Below, piece after piece: positions 1 through 8,386 of a stretch of DNA of 64,000 nt. The first letter of the stretch is position 1; every line of letters begins with the position of its first letter. The position numbers and the translations under genes are program-made. Below the pieces are notes generated by a model. It ran no database searches, had not been told where the DNA came from, and was given only the letters and a program-made list of their open reading frames with translations. Source of the stretch: UBA4644 sp034933145 (GTDB lineage Bacteria; Bacillota; Clostridia; Oscillospirales; Butyricicoccaceae). The DNA is taken from the NCBI GenBank assembly GCA_034933145.1, contig JAYFOA010000035.1, positions 1 to 64,000 on the forward strand, written 5' to 3'.

Positions 1-420
1 CATCAGCTCCAGTACACGTTTTTCGCGTTCTTTTTTATCCTTGACAACACCGTGAATACGCATGGGCTCCGCAATTGTCTCTGACAGCGTCTTGCGCGGG
101 TTCAGCGAGGAAAAAGGATCCTGGAAAATGATTTGCAGCTCGTGGCGCTTTAGGCGCATCTGCTCTTTGGTAAGGGCCAGCAGATCTTCGCCTTCGAACA
201 GCACCTGACCTCCGGTCGGCTCCAACAGACGCAGAATGGCGCGGCCGGTGGTGGACTTGCCGCAACCGGACTCGCCCACAACGCCCAGCGTTTTTCCACG
301 GTCAATGGTAAAGGTAACATCATCGACCGCGTGAAGCATACCGCGTTTTGTTTTAAAGTACTTCTTGAGGCCGTTCACCTCAAGAAGATGCTGATATTCC
401 TTGGTTTCCTGCATGCTCAT
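1..420 (-). CDS. oppF: Oligopeptide/dipeptide ABC transporter ATP-binding protein OppF/DppF (partial, N-terminal part)
   Basis: This is the second ATPase of the peptide importer and runs off the left window edge, so only the first 140 codons are visible. The frame is open from an ATG at 420 to base 1. It holds a Walker A motif (GESGCGKST), a Q-loop (IIFQDPFSSLNP) and the start of the OppF-type helical region. Its ATG overlaps the oppD stop in an ATGA arrangement, so translation is probably coupled. A second in-frame ATG lies two codons downstream. The family energises peptide uptake together with OppD. Signature and Walker B motifs would lie outside the window. Confidence 0.93.
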   Translation of the reverse strand, partial: MSMQETKEYQHLLEVNGLKKYFKTKRGMLHAVDDVTFTIDRGKTLGVVGESGCGKSTTGRAILRLLEPTGGQVLFEGEDLLALTKEQMRLKRHELQIIFQDPFSSLNPRKTLSETIAEPMRIHGVVKDKKEREKRVLELM

Positions 421-1463
421 CTGCCGATGACGCCTCCTTCCTTGATATTCTCTTCATTGTAGAGGAAGCACTCGACATAGTGCTCATCGTTGCGATACGT
501 GCGATGCGGCTTTTGGTTCTTGCAGATATCCATGGCATAGTCGCAGCGTGGGCAGAAGGGGCAGCCCTTGGGCAGGTTACTCGGATCGGGCATCAGTCCC
601 TTGATGGGTTTCAGCTTGGCCGTACGATCCTCCAGATTCGGAAGGGAGTTGAACAGTCCCTCCGTATAAGGATGGCGGGTATGGTCAAAAACGTCTTCCA
701 GCGTACCATGCTCCACTACGCGACCGGCATAGATAATTGAAACCGTATCGCAGATCTCAGCAACAATGCCCAAGTCATGGGTGATCATCAGCATGGAAGT
801 GCCATACTTGTCGCGCAGACCCTTCATCATTTCCAGCACCTGTGCCTGAATGGTGACATCCAGGGCGGTGGTAGGCTCGTCCGCGATCAGAAGGCTCGGG
901 TTGCAGGCCAAGGCAATAGCGATAACCACGCGCTGCTTCATACCGCCGGAGAACTGATGCGGAAACTCTGTGCCGCGTTCGCCGGGGATGCCGACCAGCT
1001 CCAGCATTTCTTTCGCTTTTTCAACCGCCCCCGCGTGGTTAATATCCTCATGCAGTTCGATGACTTCGGCAATCTGCTCCTGAACCGGCATTACCGGGTT
1101 CAGGCTGGTCATTGGGTCCTGGAAGATCATTGAAACCTTCTGGCCGCGGATCTTCTCCATCTCTTCCTCGGATTTCTGCATCAAATCTTCACCGGCAAGT
1201 AAAATCTTGCCGTCAACAATCACGCCCGGTGGGGACGGGATCAGTTGAAGAATGGAAAGGCCGGTGGTCGTTTTGCCTGCGCCAGTCTCGCCAACAAGGC
1301 CGAGCGTCTTGCCGCGGGCGATTTCCAGATCCAGTCCGTTCAGCGCCTGAACAACGCCGTCGGGCGTGCGGTATTCGACAACTAGATTTTTGATGTCAAG
1401 CTCCATCGGATTGCTGCTGGCACCGGCGGTCTCGGAGGTTGTCTTTTTCACTTTGTCACTCAT
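417..1463 (-). CDS. oppD: Oligopeptide/dipeptide ABC transporter ATP-binding protein OppD/DppD
   Basis: First ATPase subunit of the peptide importer, 348 residues. It shows Walker A (GETGAGKTT), Q-loop (IFQDPMTSLNP), the ABC signature (FSGGMKQR), Walker B (LLIADEPTTALD) and the switch His (ITHDLG). The C-terminal extension holds a cysteine cluster (GCPFCPRCDYAMDIC) typical of the oligopeptide_HTP region of this family. I start at the ATG at 1463 because GGAGAGGAG lies just upstream; the frame could extend to 1511 without support. It sits between oppC and oppF, and its TGA overlaps the oppF ATG. Confidence 0.95.
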   Translation of the reverse strand: MSDKVKKTTSETAGASSNPMELDIKNLVVEYRTPDGVVQALNGLDLEIARGKTLGLVGETGAGKTTTGLSILQLIPSPPGVIVDGKILLAGEDLMQKSEEEMEKIRGQKVSMIFQDPMTSLNPVMPVQEQIAEVIELHEDINHAGAVEKAKEMLELVGIPGERGTEFPHQFSGGMKQRVVIAIALACNPSLLIADEPTTALDVTIQAQVLEMMKGLRDKYGTSMLMITHDLGIVAEICDTVSIIYAGRVVEHGTLEDVFDHTRHPYTEGLFNSLPNLEDRTAKLKPIKGLMPDPSNLPKGCPFCPRCDYAMDICKNQKPHRTYRNDEHYVECFLYNEENIKEGGVIGR

Positions 1464-1482
1464 AGTTTTCTCCTCTCCGCCA

Positions 1483-2379
1483 TCAGCGCAGTCTCGGGTC
1501 AAGCGCATCACGCAGACCGTCGCCCAGCAGGTTCAAGGCAAGAATGGTGATCATAATGGCCAGACCGGGGAACATGGTTATATAGCTGTAATCGCGGATA
1601 TACGAACGGCCGCTGGACAGCATGGCTCCCCATTCAGGACGAGGTGCGGCAACACCCAGGCCGAGGAAGCTCAAACCGGCGATGGTAAGGATAACTCCCG
1701 CAATGTTCAGCGTAGTCTGGACGATCACCGGTGCCAGTGCGTTGGGCAATACATGGCCGAAAATGATCGTTCCATTCTTACATCCGATCGCACGGGCGGC
1801 TTCGACGTACTCAACGTCGCGGACGGTCAGCACGCTGCCTCGTACGATACGGGCAAAGATCGGTACGTTGGAAACCGAAAGTGCGATAACCAAGTTAAAA
1901 ATACTTGATCCTAGCGCCGCCATGATACAAATAGCTAGCAACGTACCGGGAATAGCAAGGAACACATCCATGATACGCATGATGATGTTGTCAACCTTCC
2001 CGCCGTAGAAACCGGAAATTGCGCCCAGAAATCCGCCGATGAACAGCGAGAAAGCAACGGCCGCAAAACCAATTTCCAGAGACACGCGGGAACCATGGAC
2101 AATACGGGACAGAATGTCGCGGCCTACTTCATCGGTGCCGAAGGGATGTGCAGATGAAGGCCCTTGCAGACGATTTGCGATGTCCTGCTTGATGACCACA
2201 TTGTCATAATTATAGAGGACATCAGCAAAAAGCGCCATTAGAATCAACAGAACCACAATAGCAAGTCCAACCATCGCAGCCCAGTTTTTGGTAAGACGCC
2301 GCCAAGTCTCCGCGAACATACTCTTCTTTTTGAAGACCCGGACTTCGTCCTCATGGACTTCGTTATTTTTATTGCTCAT
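1483..2379 (-). CDS. oppC: Oligopeptide/dipeptide ABC transporter permease OppC/DppC
   Basis: Inner permease subunit of the peptide importer, 298 residues. A charged cytoplasmic N-terminus precedes a first membrane span near residues 32-54, and an OppC-type N-terminal loop reads FGTDEVGRDILSRI. The EAA motif that contacts the ATPase is visible (EYVEAARAIGCKNGTII), followed by the usual C-terminal GDGLRDALDPRLR. The start at 2379 has GGGAGG upstream; the frame extends further 5' over the end of oppB without a good ribosome site. It lies 16 bases downstream of the oppB stop. Confidence 0.95.
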   Translation of the reverse strand: MSNKNNEVHEDEVRVFKKKSMFAETWRRLTKNWAAMVGLAIVVLLILMALFADVLYNYDNVVIKQDIANRLQGPSSAHPFGTDEVGRDILSRIVHGSRVSLEIGFAAVAFSLFIGGFLGAISGFYGGKVDNIIMRIMDVFLAIPGTLLAICIMAALGSSIFNLVIALSVSNVPIFARIVRGSVLTVRDVEYVEAARAIGCKNGTIIFGHVLPNALAPVIVQTTLNIAGVILTIAGLSFLGLGVAAPRPEWGAMLSSGRSYIRDYSYITMFPGLAIMITILALNLLGDGLRDALDPRLR

Positions 2380-2395
2380 TATTCTGTGCCTCCCA

Positions 2396-3322
2396 TTACG
2401 CGTATTGCGACTTGATGCGAGGATCAATAAACCCGTATACCAAGTCGACCAGCAGATTAGTGATGGAGAAGCACAGCGTAAAGATGATGATGCATCCCAG
2501 TACTGAGGGAATATCACGGCCACTGATCGAGGTGATCATATACCGGCCTATTCCAGGCCAGGCAAAGACCGTTTCGGTCAGCACGCTGCCGCCGAGCAGG
2601 GCGCCGATCTCCAAACCGATAACCGTCACCGTCGGGATCAACGCATTGCGCAGCGCGTGCTTCTTAATAACGGTTCCATAAGGCACACCTTTGCTGCGCG
2701 CCGTGCGGATATAATCCTGGCGAATGACCTCCAGCATGGAGGAACGCGTGACACGGGCAATCGTCGCAATACCGTGCAGACCCAGGGCAACTGCCGGCAG
2801 AATGATGCTGTACCAATAGGTGTTGCCGGAAGAAGGCAGCCACCCAAGTTTAAGGGAGAACAGCAGCATAAGCAACAATCCAAACCAGAAAATCGGGATG
2901 GAGACACCCAGCAGAGCGATAATCATGCTGAAGCCGTCAATAAAGGTGTTCTGCTTGACAGCCGCAACGATACCGAGGGGAATCGCTAGTGCAACGCTCA
3001 GAATAACAGCTACTACTGATAGCTTAAGTGTGTTAGGAAACCGACTTGAAATTTCTTCACTTACAGCTTTTTTGGTTTTATATGAGGTGCCCATATCCCC
3101 CTGCAGAATGTTGATGATATAGCGCCCATACTGAACCAGAACCGGGTCATTAAGGTGCATCTCTTCCCGGAGCTGTGCGATCGCTTCCGGCGTTGCCTGG
3201 TCACCGAGAATAGTGACTGCCGGGTCGCCGGGTGCGAGGCTCATGATCAGGTACACGATCAGCGTAACGCCGATCAGCACCGGAATCAGCGTAAGAATAC
3301 GCTTAACAATATACTTCCACAT
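2396..3322 (-). CDS. oppB: Oligopeptide/dipeptide ABC transporter permease OppB/DppB
   Basis: Other permease subunit of the importer, 308 residues. It begins with the OppB hallmark MWKYIVKRIL followed by a membrane span and the periplasmic-loop sequence MSLAPGDPA. The EAA loop reads YIRTARSKGVPYGTVIKKHA and the C-terminus ends VYGFIDPRIK, both typical. ATG at 3322 has GAGGAACT upstream. It follows the substrate-binding protein gene after a 148-base gap containing a strong hairpin, which probably lowers its expression relative to the binding protein. Confidence 0.95.
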   Translation of the reverse strand: MWKYIVKRILTLIPVLIGVTLIVYLIMSLAPGDPAVTILGDQATPEAIAQLREEMHLNDPVLVQYGRYIINILQGDMGTSYKTKKAVSEEISSRFPNTLKLSVVAVILSVALAIPLGIVAAVKQNTFIDGFSMIIALLGVSIPIFWFGLLLMLLFSLKLGWLPSSGNTYWYSIILPAVALGLHGIATIARVTRSSMLEVIRQDYIRTARSKGVPYGTVIKKHALRNALIPTVTVIGLEIGALLGGSVLTETVFAWPGIGRYMITSISGRDIPSVLGCIIIFTLCFSITNLLVDLVYGFIDPRIKSQYA

Positions 3323-3395
3323 AGTTCCTCCTGTGCTGCCCGACCGGGGTTTGGCCGGGAAGGAATATAGCGCGTTTTATAAAGATGCTTAATGA

Positions 3396-3429
3396 AACTA
3401 TCCCATCCCCTCTCGAGGATGGGATAGTT
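3396..3429 (-). terminator. Intercistronic stem-loop between the peptide-binding protein and oppB
   Basis: A perfect 13-bp stem (AACTATCCCATCC pairing with GGATGGGATAGTT) with an 8-base loop lies between the two genes. On the minus strand only a short TTT follows, so it is a poor terminator and more likely a partial attenuator or an mRNA 3'-end stabiliser. Such structures downstream of binding-protein genes often raise the binding-protein to permease ratio; that role is inferred here. Confidence 0.6.
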
Positions 3430-3470
3430 GAATTATGCCTTATCCCAAAGAGTGCAGGACACTCAGCAGA

Positions 3471-5039
3471 TTAACCCCAATACCAATCGGTGAGGTAGAA
3501 GTTACCGCCGCCGTTGATGAAAGTGCCCATCAGATAAGCGTTATGCGCGCTCAGAATGGAGTCCTGATACAGCGGGATCTGCGGGCAGAGATCATTCAGA
3601 TAAGCGGTGGTCTCCTGCAGAACCTTCTCGCGCTCGCCCTGATCAACAGTGGCGCATGCCTTGTTGATCAACTCGTCCAGATGAGAATCGTTGGTGCGGG
3701 TCTTGTTGGAGGAACCGATGTTGGAGGACAGATACACGCCCTTCAGGAAGGACATCATTTCGCTGGAGCTGTAGCCGCCGATGAAACCAGTGAAATTGCC
3801 TGCTGCGGTCTCGGACAGATAGGTGGCCAGATCCATACGAACGATGGTGGATTCAATGCCCAGAACGTCCTTCAGGTTAGCCTGAATAACAGTAGCAGCA
3901 CGTTCCTTGGTGTCGTTGGAGCAGATCATCTCCAGCTTGATGGTGGCGGGATCCACACCGGAATCAGCCAAATACTGCTTGGCCTTATCGACGTCATAGC
4001 CGTCAAAGCCTTCGGTATTTTCACCCAGCATACCAGTCGGGGTCTGAGAGGCTGCGACAATGCCAGCGCCGTTCAGAGCGACCTTAACGATGTCTTCCTT
4101 GTTGATCGCGCAGTTGATGGCCTTACGGACCAGCACGTTATCAAACGGAGCAACGGCGTTATTGATGCACAGCCAGTTGTGAGAAACGGACGGAACGTTC
4201 ATAACGGTGATGCCGTTCTGATCCTTTTCTTCCTCAAGGCGCGTCATGTCGTTGGAGTCCAGCTCGATGACATAGTCGACCTCGTGGGCTTCCAGCGCGA
4301 TGGTGCGGGCAGATCCTTCGGGGATGATCTTCCAGATAATGTTCTTGATCTTCGGAGCGTTGTCCTTATCAAAATAATCGTCAAAGGCGGTAAACTCCAG
4401 CTGCTCGGAAATCGTCCACTTTACAAACTTGTACGGGCCGGTGCCGATGGGGTTGGCATTGAAATCGTTGCCGCTGTCCAGCAGGGCCTTCGGCACGATA
4501 TAGTTGCCGTGATGGCACAGATCGTACAGCAGGCTGGCGCTGGGGCCGGCGGTGGTCATGGTGACCACATAATCGCTGACGGCGGTGACGTTGTCATAAG
4601 ACGTGGTGTAGGAAGCAACGTCCGGAGCCTGTTTGGCAGCTGCCAGGGAGGCGACGACGTCTTCGGCATGCATCTCGGTGCCATCATGGAACTTGACGCC
4701 CTGCTTCAGATTAAAGGTCCAGAGGACGCTGCCGTCCGCCTGATCTTCGGTCGTGTAGCTCTCGGCCAGGTCGCACTGGGGGTTCAGATCCTTGTCCAGC
4801 TTCATCAGGCCGTTATAGGTCAACCGGTTGACATAGTCGCCGGCAACCGCGTTATGAGCGGTGGGGGAAACGGACGGGGTCTCGTCAGCCGTGGCGATGA
4901 CAACCGTATCTTTGTCAACGGCATAGTGACGGTCTTCATTGTCGCCACCGGTGCTGGTGCCGCCATTGCAGCCGGCGAAGCAGCCAGCGATCATGGCGAG
5001 ACCGAGAACCAGAGCGAGCAGTTTCGCGTGCTTTTTCAT
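3471..5039 (-). CDS. Peptide ABC transporter substrate-binding lipoprotein (SBP family 5)
   Basis: Extracellular peptide-binding subunit, 522 residues, first gene of the importer operon. The N-terminus is a lipoprotein signal peptide with a lipobox near residues 20-24 (FAGC). The mature part carries SBP_bac_5 hallmarks: a YNGLMKLDKDLNPQCDLAESY stretch, FNLKQGVKFHDGTEMHAEDVV, and GTGPYKFVKW. These place it with OppA/DppA-type proteins. The specific ligand (dipeptide, oligopeptide, nickel or other) cannot be read from the sequence, so I give no symbol. A consensus promoter lies about 75-100 bases upstream. Confidence 0.94.
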   Translation of the reverse strand: MKKHAKLLALVLGLAMIAGCFAGCNGGTSTGGDNEDRHYAVDKDTVVIATADETPSVSPTAHNAVAGDYVNRLTYNGLMKLDKDLNPQCDLAESYTTEDQADGSVLWTFNLKQGVKFHDGTEMHAEDVVASLAAAKQAPDVASYTTSYDNVTAVSDYVVTMTTAGPSASLLYDLCHHGNYIVPKALLDSGNDFNANPIGTGPYKFVKWTISEQLEFTAFDDYFDKDNAPKIKNIIWKIIPEGSARTIALEAHEVDYVIELDSNDMTRLEEEKDQNGITVMNVPSVSHNWLCINNAVAPFDNVLVRKAINCAINKEDIVKVALNGAGIVAASQTPTGMLGENTEGFDGYDVDKAKQYLADSGVDPATIKLEMICSNDTKERAATVIQANLKDVLGIESTIVRMDLATYLSETAAGNFTGFIGGYSSSEMMSFLKGVYLSSNIGSSNKTRTNDSHLDELINKACATVDQGEREKVLQETTAYLNDLCPQIPLYQDSILSAHNAYLMGTFINGGGNFYLTDWYWG

Positions 5040-5113
5040 TTTCTCACCTCATATTTTTCTCCGCAGTTCCTGCGGGCACGTACACCGACCTTTACGCCGG
5101 CATCATAAATGAT

Positions 5114-5142
5114 ATTATATGCAAAAGAAGATTACCCGTCAA
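5114..5142 (-). promoter_or_regulatory. Sigma-A promoter of the peptide transporter operon
   Basis: On the minus strand TTGACG (5137-5142) and TATAAT (5114-5119) are separated by exactly 17 bases, in an AT-rich gap, 75 bases upstream of the binding-protein ATG. A near-palindrome (ATCATAAATGAT, 5102-5113) directly follows the -10 box and could be an operator. Nothing identifies the regulator. Confidence 0.85.
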
Positions 5143-5270
5143 CAAATTTGAAAACAAAATGTTGGAATTATACAATTTACACACAAATAAACCCATATTT
5201 TTACTTTGAATGCAAATTTCTTGTGCATAAAGCTCATAGTAATTTTGGGGGTATTCAGCATGCTAAAATG

Positions 5271-5298
5271 AAAAAGCCGCCCATACGGACGGCTGGTT
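5271..5298 (-). terminator. Rho-independent terminator after spoVM
   Basis: On the minus strand AGCCGTCC and GGGCGGCT form an 8-bp stem with one G-T pair and a GTAT loop, followed by TTTTT. It begins two bases beyond the spoVM stop and ends the long cdaA-spoVM gene series before the transporter promoter. Confidence 0.85.
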
Positions 5299-5299
5299 T

Positions 5300-5368
5300 T
5301 CATTTTCGATGTACTTTCGCCAGCAGACGGGAAAGTGTACGCGGGGCGCGTACAACCCAAATTTTCAT
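5300..5368 (-). CDS. spoVM: Stage V sporulation protein M (SpoVM), 22-residue amphipathic peptide
   Basis: A tiny 22-codon gene starts at ATG 5368 with a strong GGAGGTG site seven bases upstream and stops directly before a terminator. The peptide begins MKIWVVRAPRTLSRLLAKV and then has three more basic-rich residues. SpoVM of Bacillus subtilis (26 residues) likewise starts MK plus hydrophobics, has a basic residue at 7, Pro at 9 and a basic-hydrophobic amphipathic helix after it; the position-9 proline is conserved here. In B. subtilis spoVM lies just downstream of the rsgA-rpe-thiN genes, so the position after rsgA fits. The family binds the convex forespore membrane and anchors SpoIVA for coat assembly. 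The identification is by motif and synteny, not by alignment. Confidence 0.82.
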   Translation of the reverse strand: MKIWVVRAPRTLSRLLAKVHRK

Positions 5369-5407
5369 ACAAATGCACCTCCGGGCCATCCTATGCCGAA
5401 AAAAAGT

Positions 5408-6286
5408 TCATTGCCACCTGGGATATGTCTCAAGCTCACCCAGCAATGTAAGATAGCTTTCATATCGTGACTGCGGGATTTCCCCATCTTCCGCAGCTGC
5501 ACGAACAGCACAATTTGGTTCCGCCCTGTGCAGACAGTCAGAAAAGCGGCAGCCGCCAAACATTTTCCCGATTTCGGGAAAAAGATATTGAAGCTGGAGG
5601 GGTTCTACCCGGATGTCAGCAAAGGGATCAAACGCCGAAAAGCCCGGCGTATCCACTGCATATCCACCGCTTGGCAAATGCAAAAGTGATGCGCTGCGTG
5701 TCGTATGGCGACCGCGATCAATCCGACTGATGTCTCCGGTTCGCAGGCAAAAAGAAGAATCCAGTGCATTTAATAGGCTTGACTTCCCCACGCCGGAATT
5801 CCCCGCAAATGCGCTTATTCCACGGCTTAGCAGCACGTGCAGCTCTGCCTGTCCCTCGCCGGAGACGGCGCTGACGCTTAAAACGAGGAAGCCTGCTTTT
5901 CTATATATGTCTGCCAAATCATCCCCCGGCTCTAGGTCGCATTTTGCCACCAGAATCACCGGTTCGATCTTCTGCGCCAGCGCAGCAACGGTCAGCTTGT
6001 CGACGGTCAAAAGGTCGGTGACCGGCGGTGCCGCCGATACAAGAATACACAGCCGATCAATGTTTGCCACAGCGGGACGCTTCAGCGCGTTTTTCCGCGG
6101 AAGCAGAGCAACCATATACCCTTGCCCTGCCACACGTTCTACCAGCACCCGGTCTCCCGCCACCGGCGGATCCGAAAGCAGCCTCAGTCGGCCTCCTGCA
6201 CGGCAGCGAAGGACCTCTGTCCCCAGATCGACCGTATACTGTCCGCCAATGCCACACAGGATGATTCCCTCTTCCTGTTTATTCAA
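5408..6286 (-). CDS. rsgA: Ribosome small subunit-dependent GTPase RsgA (CpgA/YloQ)
   Basis: A 292-residue circularly permuted GTPase that checks late maturation of the 30S subunit. An N-terminal OB fold (about residues 1-70) precedes the GTPase domain. G4-like VAKCDLE comes before G1 (GNSGVGKSSLLNAL) and G3 (DTPGFSAF), the permuted order of the family. The C-terminal zinc cluster reads CRFSDCLHRAEPNC, with the expected Cys and His ligands. The start codon is TTG at 6286, with GAGGAG about ten bases upstream inside the end of prkC, which it overlaps by eight bases. Coupling to prkC/stp is conserved in Firmicutes. Confidence 0.95.
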   Translation of the reverse strand: MNKQEEGIILCGIGGQYTVDLGTEVLRCRAGGRLRLLSDPPVAGDRVLVERVAGQGYMVALLPRKNALKRPAVANIDRLCILVSAAPPVTDLLTVDKLTVAALAQKIEPVILVAKCDLEPGDDLADIYRKAGFLVLSVSAVSGEGQAELHVLLSRGISAFAGNSGVGKSSLLNALDSSFCLRTGDISRIDRGRHTTRSASLLHLPSGGYAVDTPGFSAFDPFADIRVEPLQLQYLFPEIGKMFGGCRFSDCLHRAEPNCAVRAAAEDGEIPQSRYESYLTLLGELETYPRWQ

Positions 6287-8375
6287 AATACAAATACTCC
6301 TCAGACGTAGCGGTCTGATTCTGCAAAACCTTCACCGTATTATAGCCGGCATATCCGGTTAGCTGTACCGTAACTTCACCATTATTTTCCTTTGTGTAAT
6401 GCGTGCCAAGATACTCTGTCTTTCCGTTGACCAGTACCTCTACGCTGATGGGGCCGTCGTCGTCTGTCAGACTAAAGGTATAGCTGATTGTCCGTTTGCT
6501 GGGATCGTCGGGATAGGGGTCATAGCTGGTGCCTCCACCCGTTTCATCACTGCCAGTGTTACCACTGCCTGTACCACTGCCGGTGCTGTCACCTGTACTG
6601 GGCTGAGCGGCGCTACCCTTGCTTACATAAATATCCACAATGGTTCCGCTGTCTACAGTAGAATCAGCGGGAATCGTCTGGAAGGTCACTTTCCCTGCTT
6701 CTTTATCGCTCTCGATATAGACCGCCTGCCCGCAGATAAGTCCCCGCTCGGTCAGCAATGCACGGGCTGCTTCCTCCATCATATCTACCAGATTCGGAAC
6801 CACGACCGGTACCGGTTCCTTGCCCTTGCTGACCGTCAGGACGACGGTAGCACCGGCCTCCAGCGTAGAGCCAGCCTCCGGAGAAGTGGAAATAATGCAT
6901 GCCGACGCGATTTCGTCGTCATACTCCTCGTTTTCAATCACAGAAATTCCCATGCGATCCAGTTCATTTTTAACCAGTCGTGCTTCCTGCCCCACATAGT
7001 CGGACAGAACAGTGCTTTTGGGCCCCCGGCTGACGGTCACCGTAATTGTATCTCCCGGATCGGCGGTGCGGCCAGATGTAGGATCCTGTGAAATAATCTG
7101 CCCGACGGGTACGGTTTCATTATAGACCTGATCTCCCAGCACCAGCTGGAAATCCGTCATACTCGCCGCCACTGTATCATACATAGAACCCACAAGCTGG
7201 GGCACAGTCAGTTTATCATTGGTTGGGTTTCCAAATGGGTTAATAACAGAAATCATAAAGTACACGGCGCCGATGACAAAGACCAGTACCGCGATGATGC
7301 TGAATATCATTGAAGATCCAAAGATACCGCTGCGTTTTCCTGCCGTAGGAGTCCCTCCTTTTTTTATTTCCTGCGGCAAATCCCCGGGCTTCTCACCTTT
7401 TCGCTGCCCATTCTCATAACTGGATTCCTGTACTTCGCCGGTATTTTGAAGCTTGCGGGTCGCATCCAACAGGTTTTCTTCCGCCTGAGCCGGCATCTCA
7501 TCGGGCACCGGCTTCATCTGTGCGGACGGAATCTCTACCTGCACCTGCAGGTCCGCTCGAAACGCCTCCAGATCCTCCAGCATCTGGGTCGCCGAAGCAT
7601 ACCGTTTGCTGAGCGAAGGATTCATTGCCTTCATGGTGATATCCTCCAGCTGGGGCGGCACACCATCCATCAGTGCGGAAGGCGGCAGCGCCAGGGAGTT
7701 GATATGCTGCAGCGCGATCGAGACGGGCGTATCCCCCTCGAACGGAAGGCGGCCGGTAATCATCTCATACATGATGACGCCCAGGGAATAAATATCTGTC
7801 CGATTATCAATATGGCTGCCCTTTGCCTGTTCCGGCGAGACGTAATGAACCGAACCGATGGCCTCTCCCTTGCTGTATGTCTGCTGCCGATTCATCAGGC
7901 GGGCAATGCCAAAATCGGCTACCTTGACGGTACCGTCGCGCAGCAGCATGATATTCTGCGGTTTGATGTCCCGGTGGATAATATCGCGGCTGTGCGCATG
8001 CTCCAACGCTTTGGCAATCTGCGTGGAAAAAATAATAATCTCCTTGGGTGTCAGCGGGCCCCGCCGACTCAGATAATCCTTGAGGGTGATCCCGTCAATC
8101 AGCTCCATAACAATGTACTCTATATTTCCGCTGCGGGAAACGTCATAGACATTGACGATGTTCGGGTGCGAAAGCATGGCTACCGCCTGGGATTCGTCGT
8201 GAAATTGGCGGCGAAAGTCCTCATCGGCCGCGTATTCATCCTTTAAGATCTTAACTGCCACATAACGGTTGAGTCGGTGGCACTTTGCCTTATAGACCAC
8301 CGCCATACCGCCGACACCGATGACCTCCAGCAGCTCATAGCGATTATCCAGCATTTTCCCAATAAATTTATCCAT
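6279..8375 (-). CDS. prkC: PASTA-domain Ser/Thr protein kinase PrkC (Stk1)
   Basis: Membrane Ser/Thr kinase of 698 residues. The kinase domain (about 1-275) has the Gly loop (IGVGGMAVVYKA), the catalytic HRDIKPQN around residue 134 and ADFG. A disordered linker leads to one membrane span near 350-375. Three extracellular PASTA repeats follow (about 385-595). After a Gly/Ser/Thr-rich linker there is an extra C-terminal beta-rich domain of about 75 residues. The family senses muropeptides and lipid II and controls cell wall growth, GTP-binding translation factors and germination in spore formers. It overlaps rsgA and lies 11 bases from its phosphatase stp. Confidence 0.96.
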   Translation of the reverse strand: MDKFIGKMLDNRYELLEVIGVGGMAVVYKAKCHRLNRYVAVKILKDEYAADEDFRRQFHDESQAVAMLSHPNIVNVYDVSRSGNIEYIVMELIDGITLKDYLSRRGPLTPKEIIIFSTQIAKALEHAHSRDIIHRDIKPQNIMLLRDGTVKVADFGIARLMNRQQTYSKGEAIGSVHYVSPEQAKGSHIDNRTDIYSLGVIMYEMITGRLPFEGDTPVSIALQHINSLALPPSALMDGVPPQLEDITMKAMNPSLSKRYASATQMLEDLEAFRADLQVQVEIPSAQMKPVPDEMPAQAEENLLDATRKLQNTGEVQESSYENGQRKGEKPGDLPQEIKKGGTPTAGKRSGIFGSSMIFSIIAVLVFVIGAVYFMISVINPFGNPTNDKLTVPQLVGSMYDTVAASMTDFQLVLGDQVYNETVPVGQIISQDPTSGRTADPGDTITVTVSRGPKSTVLSDYVGQEARLVKNELDRMGISVIENEEYDDEIASACIISTSPEAGSTLEAGATVVLTVSKGKEPVPVVVPNLVDMMEEAARALLTERGLICGQAVYIESDKEAGKVTFQTIPADSTVDSGTIVDIYVSKGSAAQPSTGDSTGSGTGSGNTGSDETGGGTSYDPYPDDPSKRTISYTFSLTDDDGPISVEVLVNGKTEYLGTHYTKENNGEVTVQLTGYAGYNTVKVLQNQTATSEEYLYFE

Positions 8376-8386
8376 TGCGCGGCCTC

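Noticed and set aside
3435..5108. Long plus-strand open frame opposite the peptide-binding protein gene
   Set aside because: The minus-strand frame has a lipobox and SBP_bac_5 motifs. The plus-strand frame is a mirror of its codon bias and has no domain or ribosome site.
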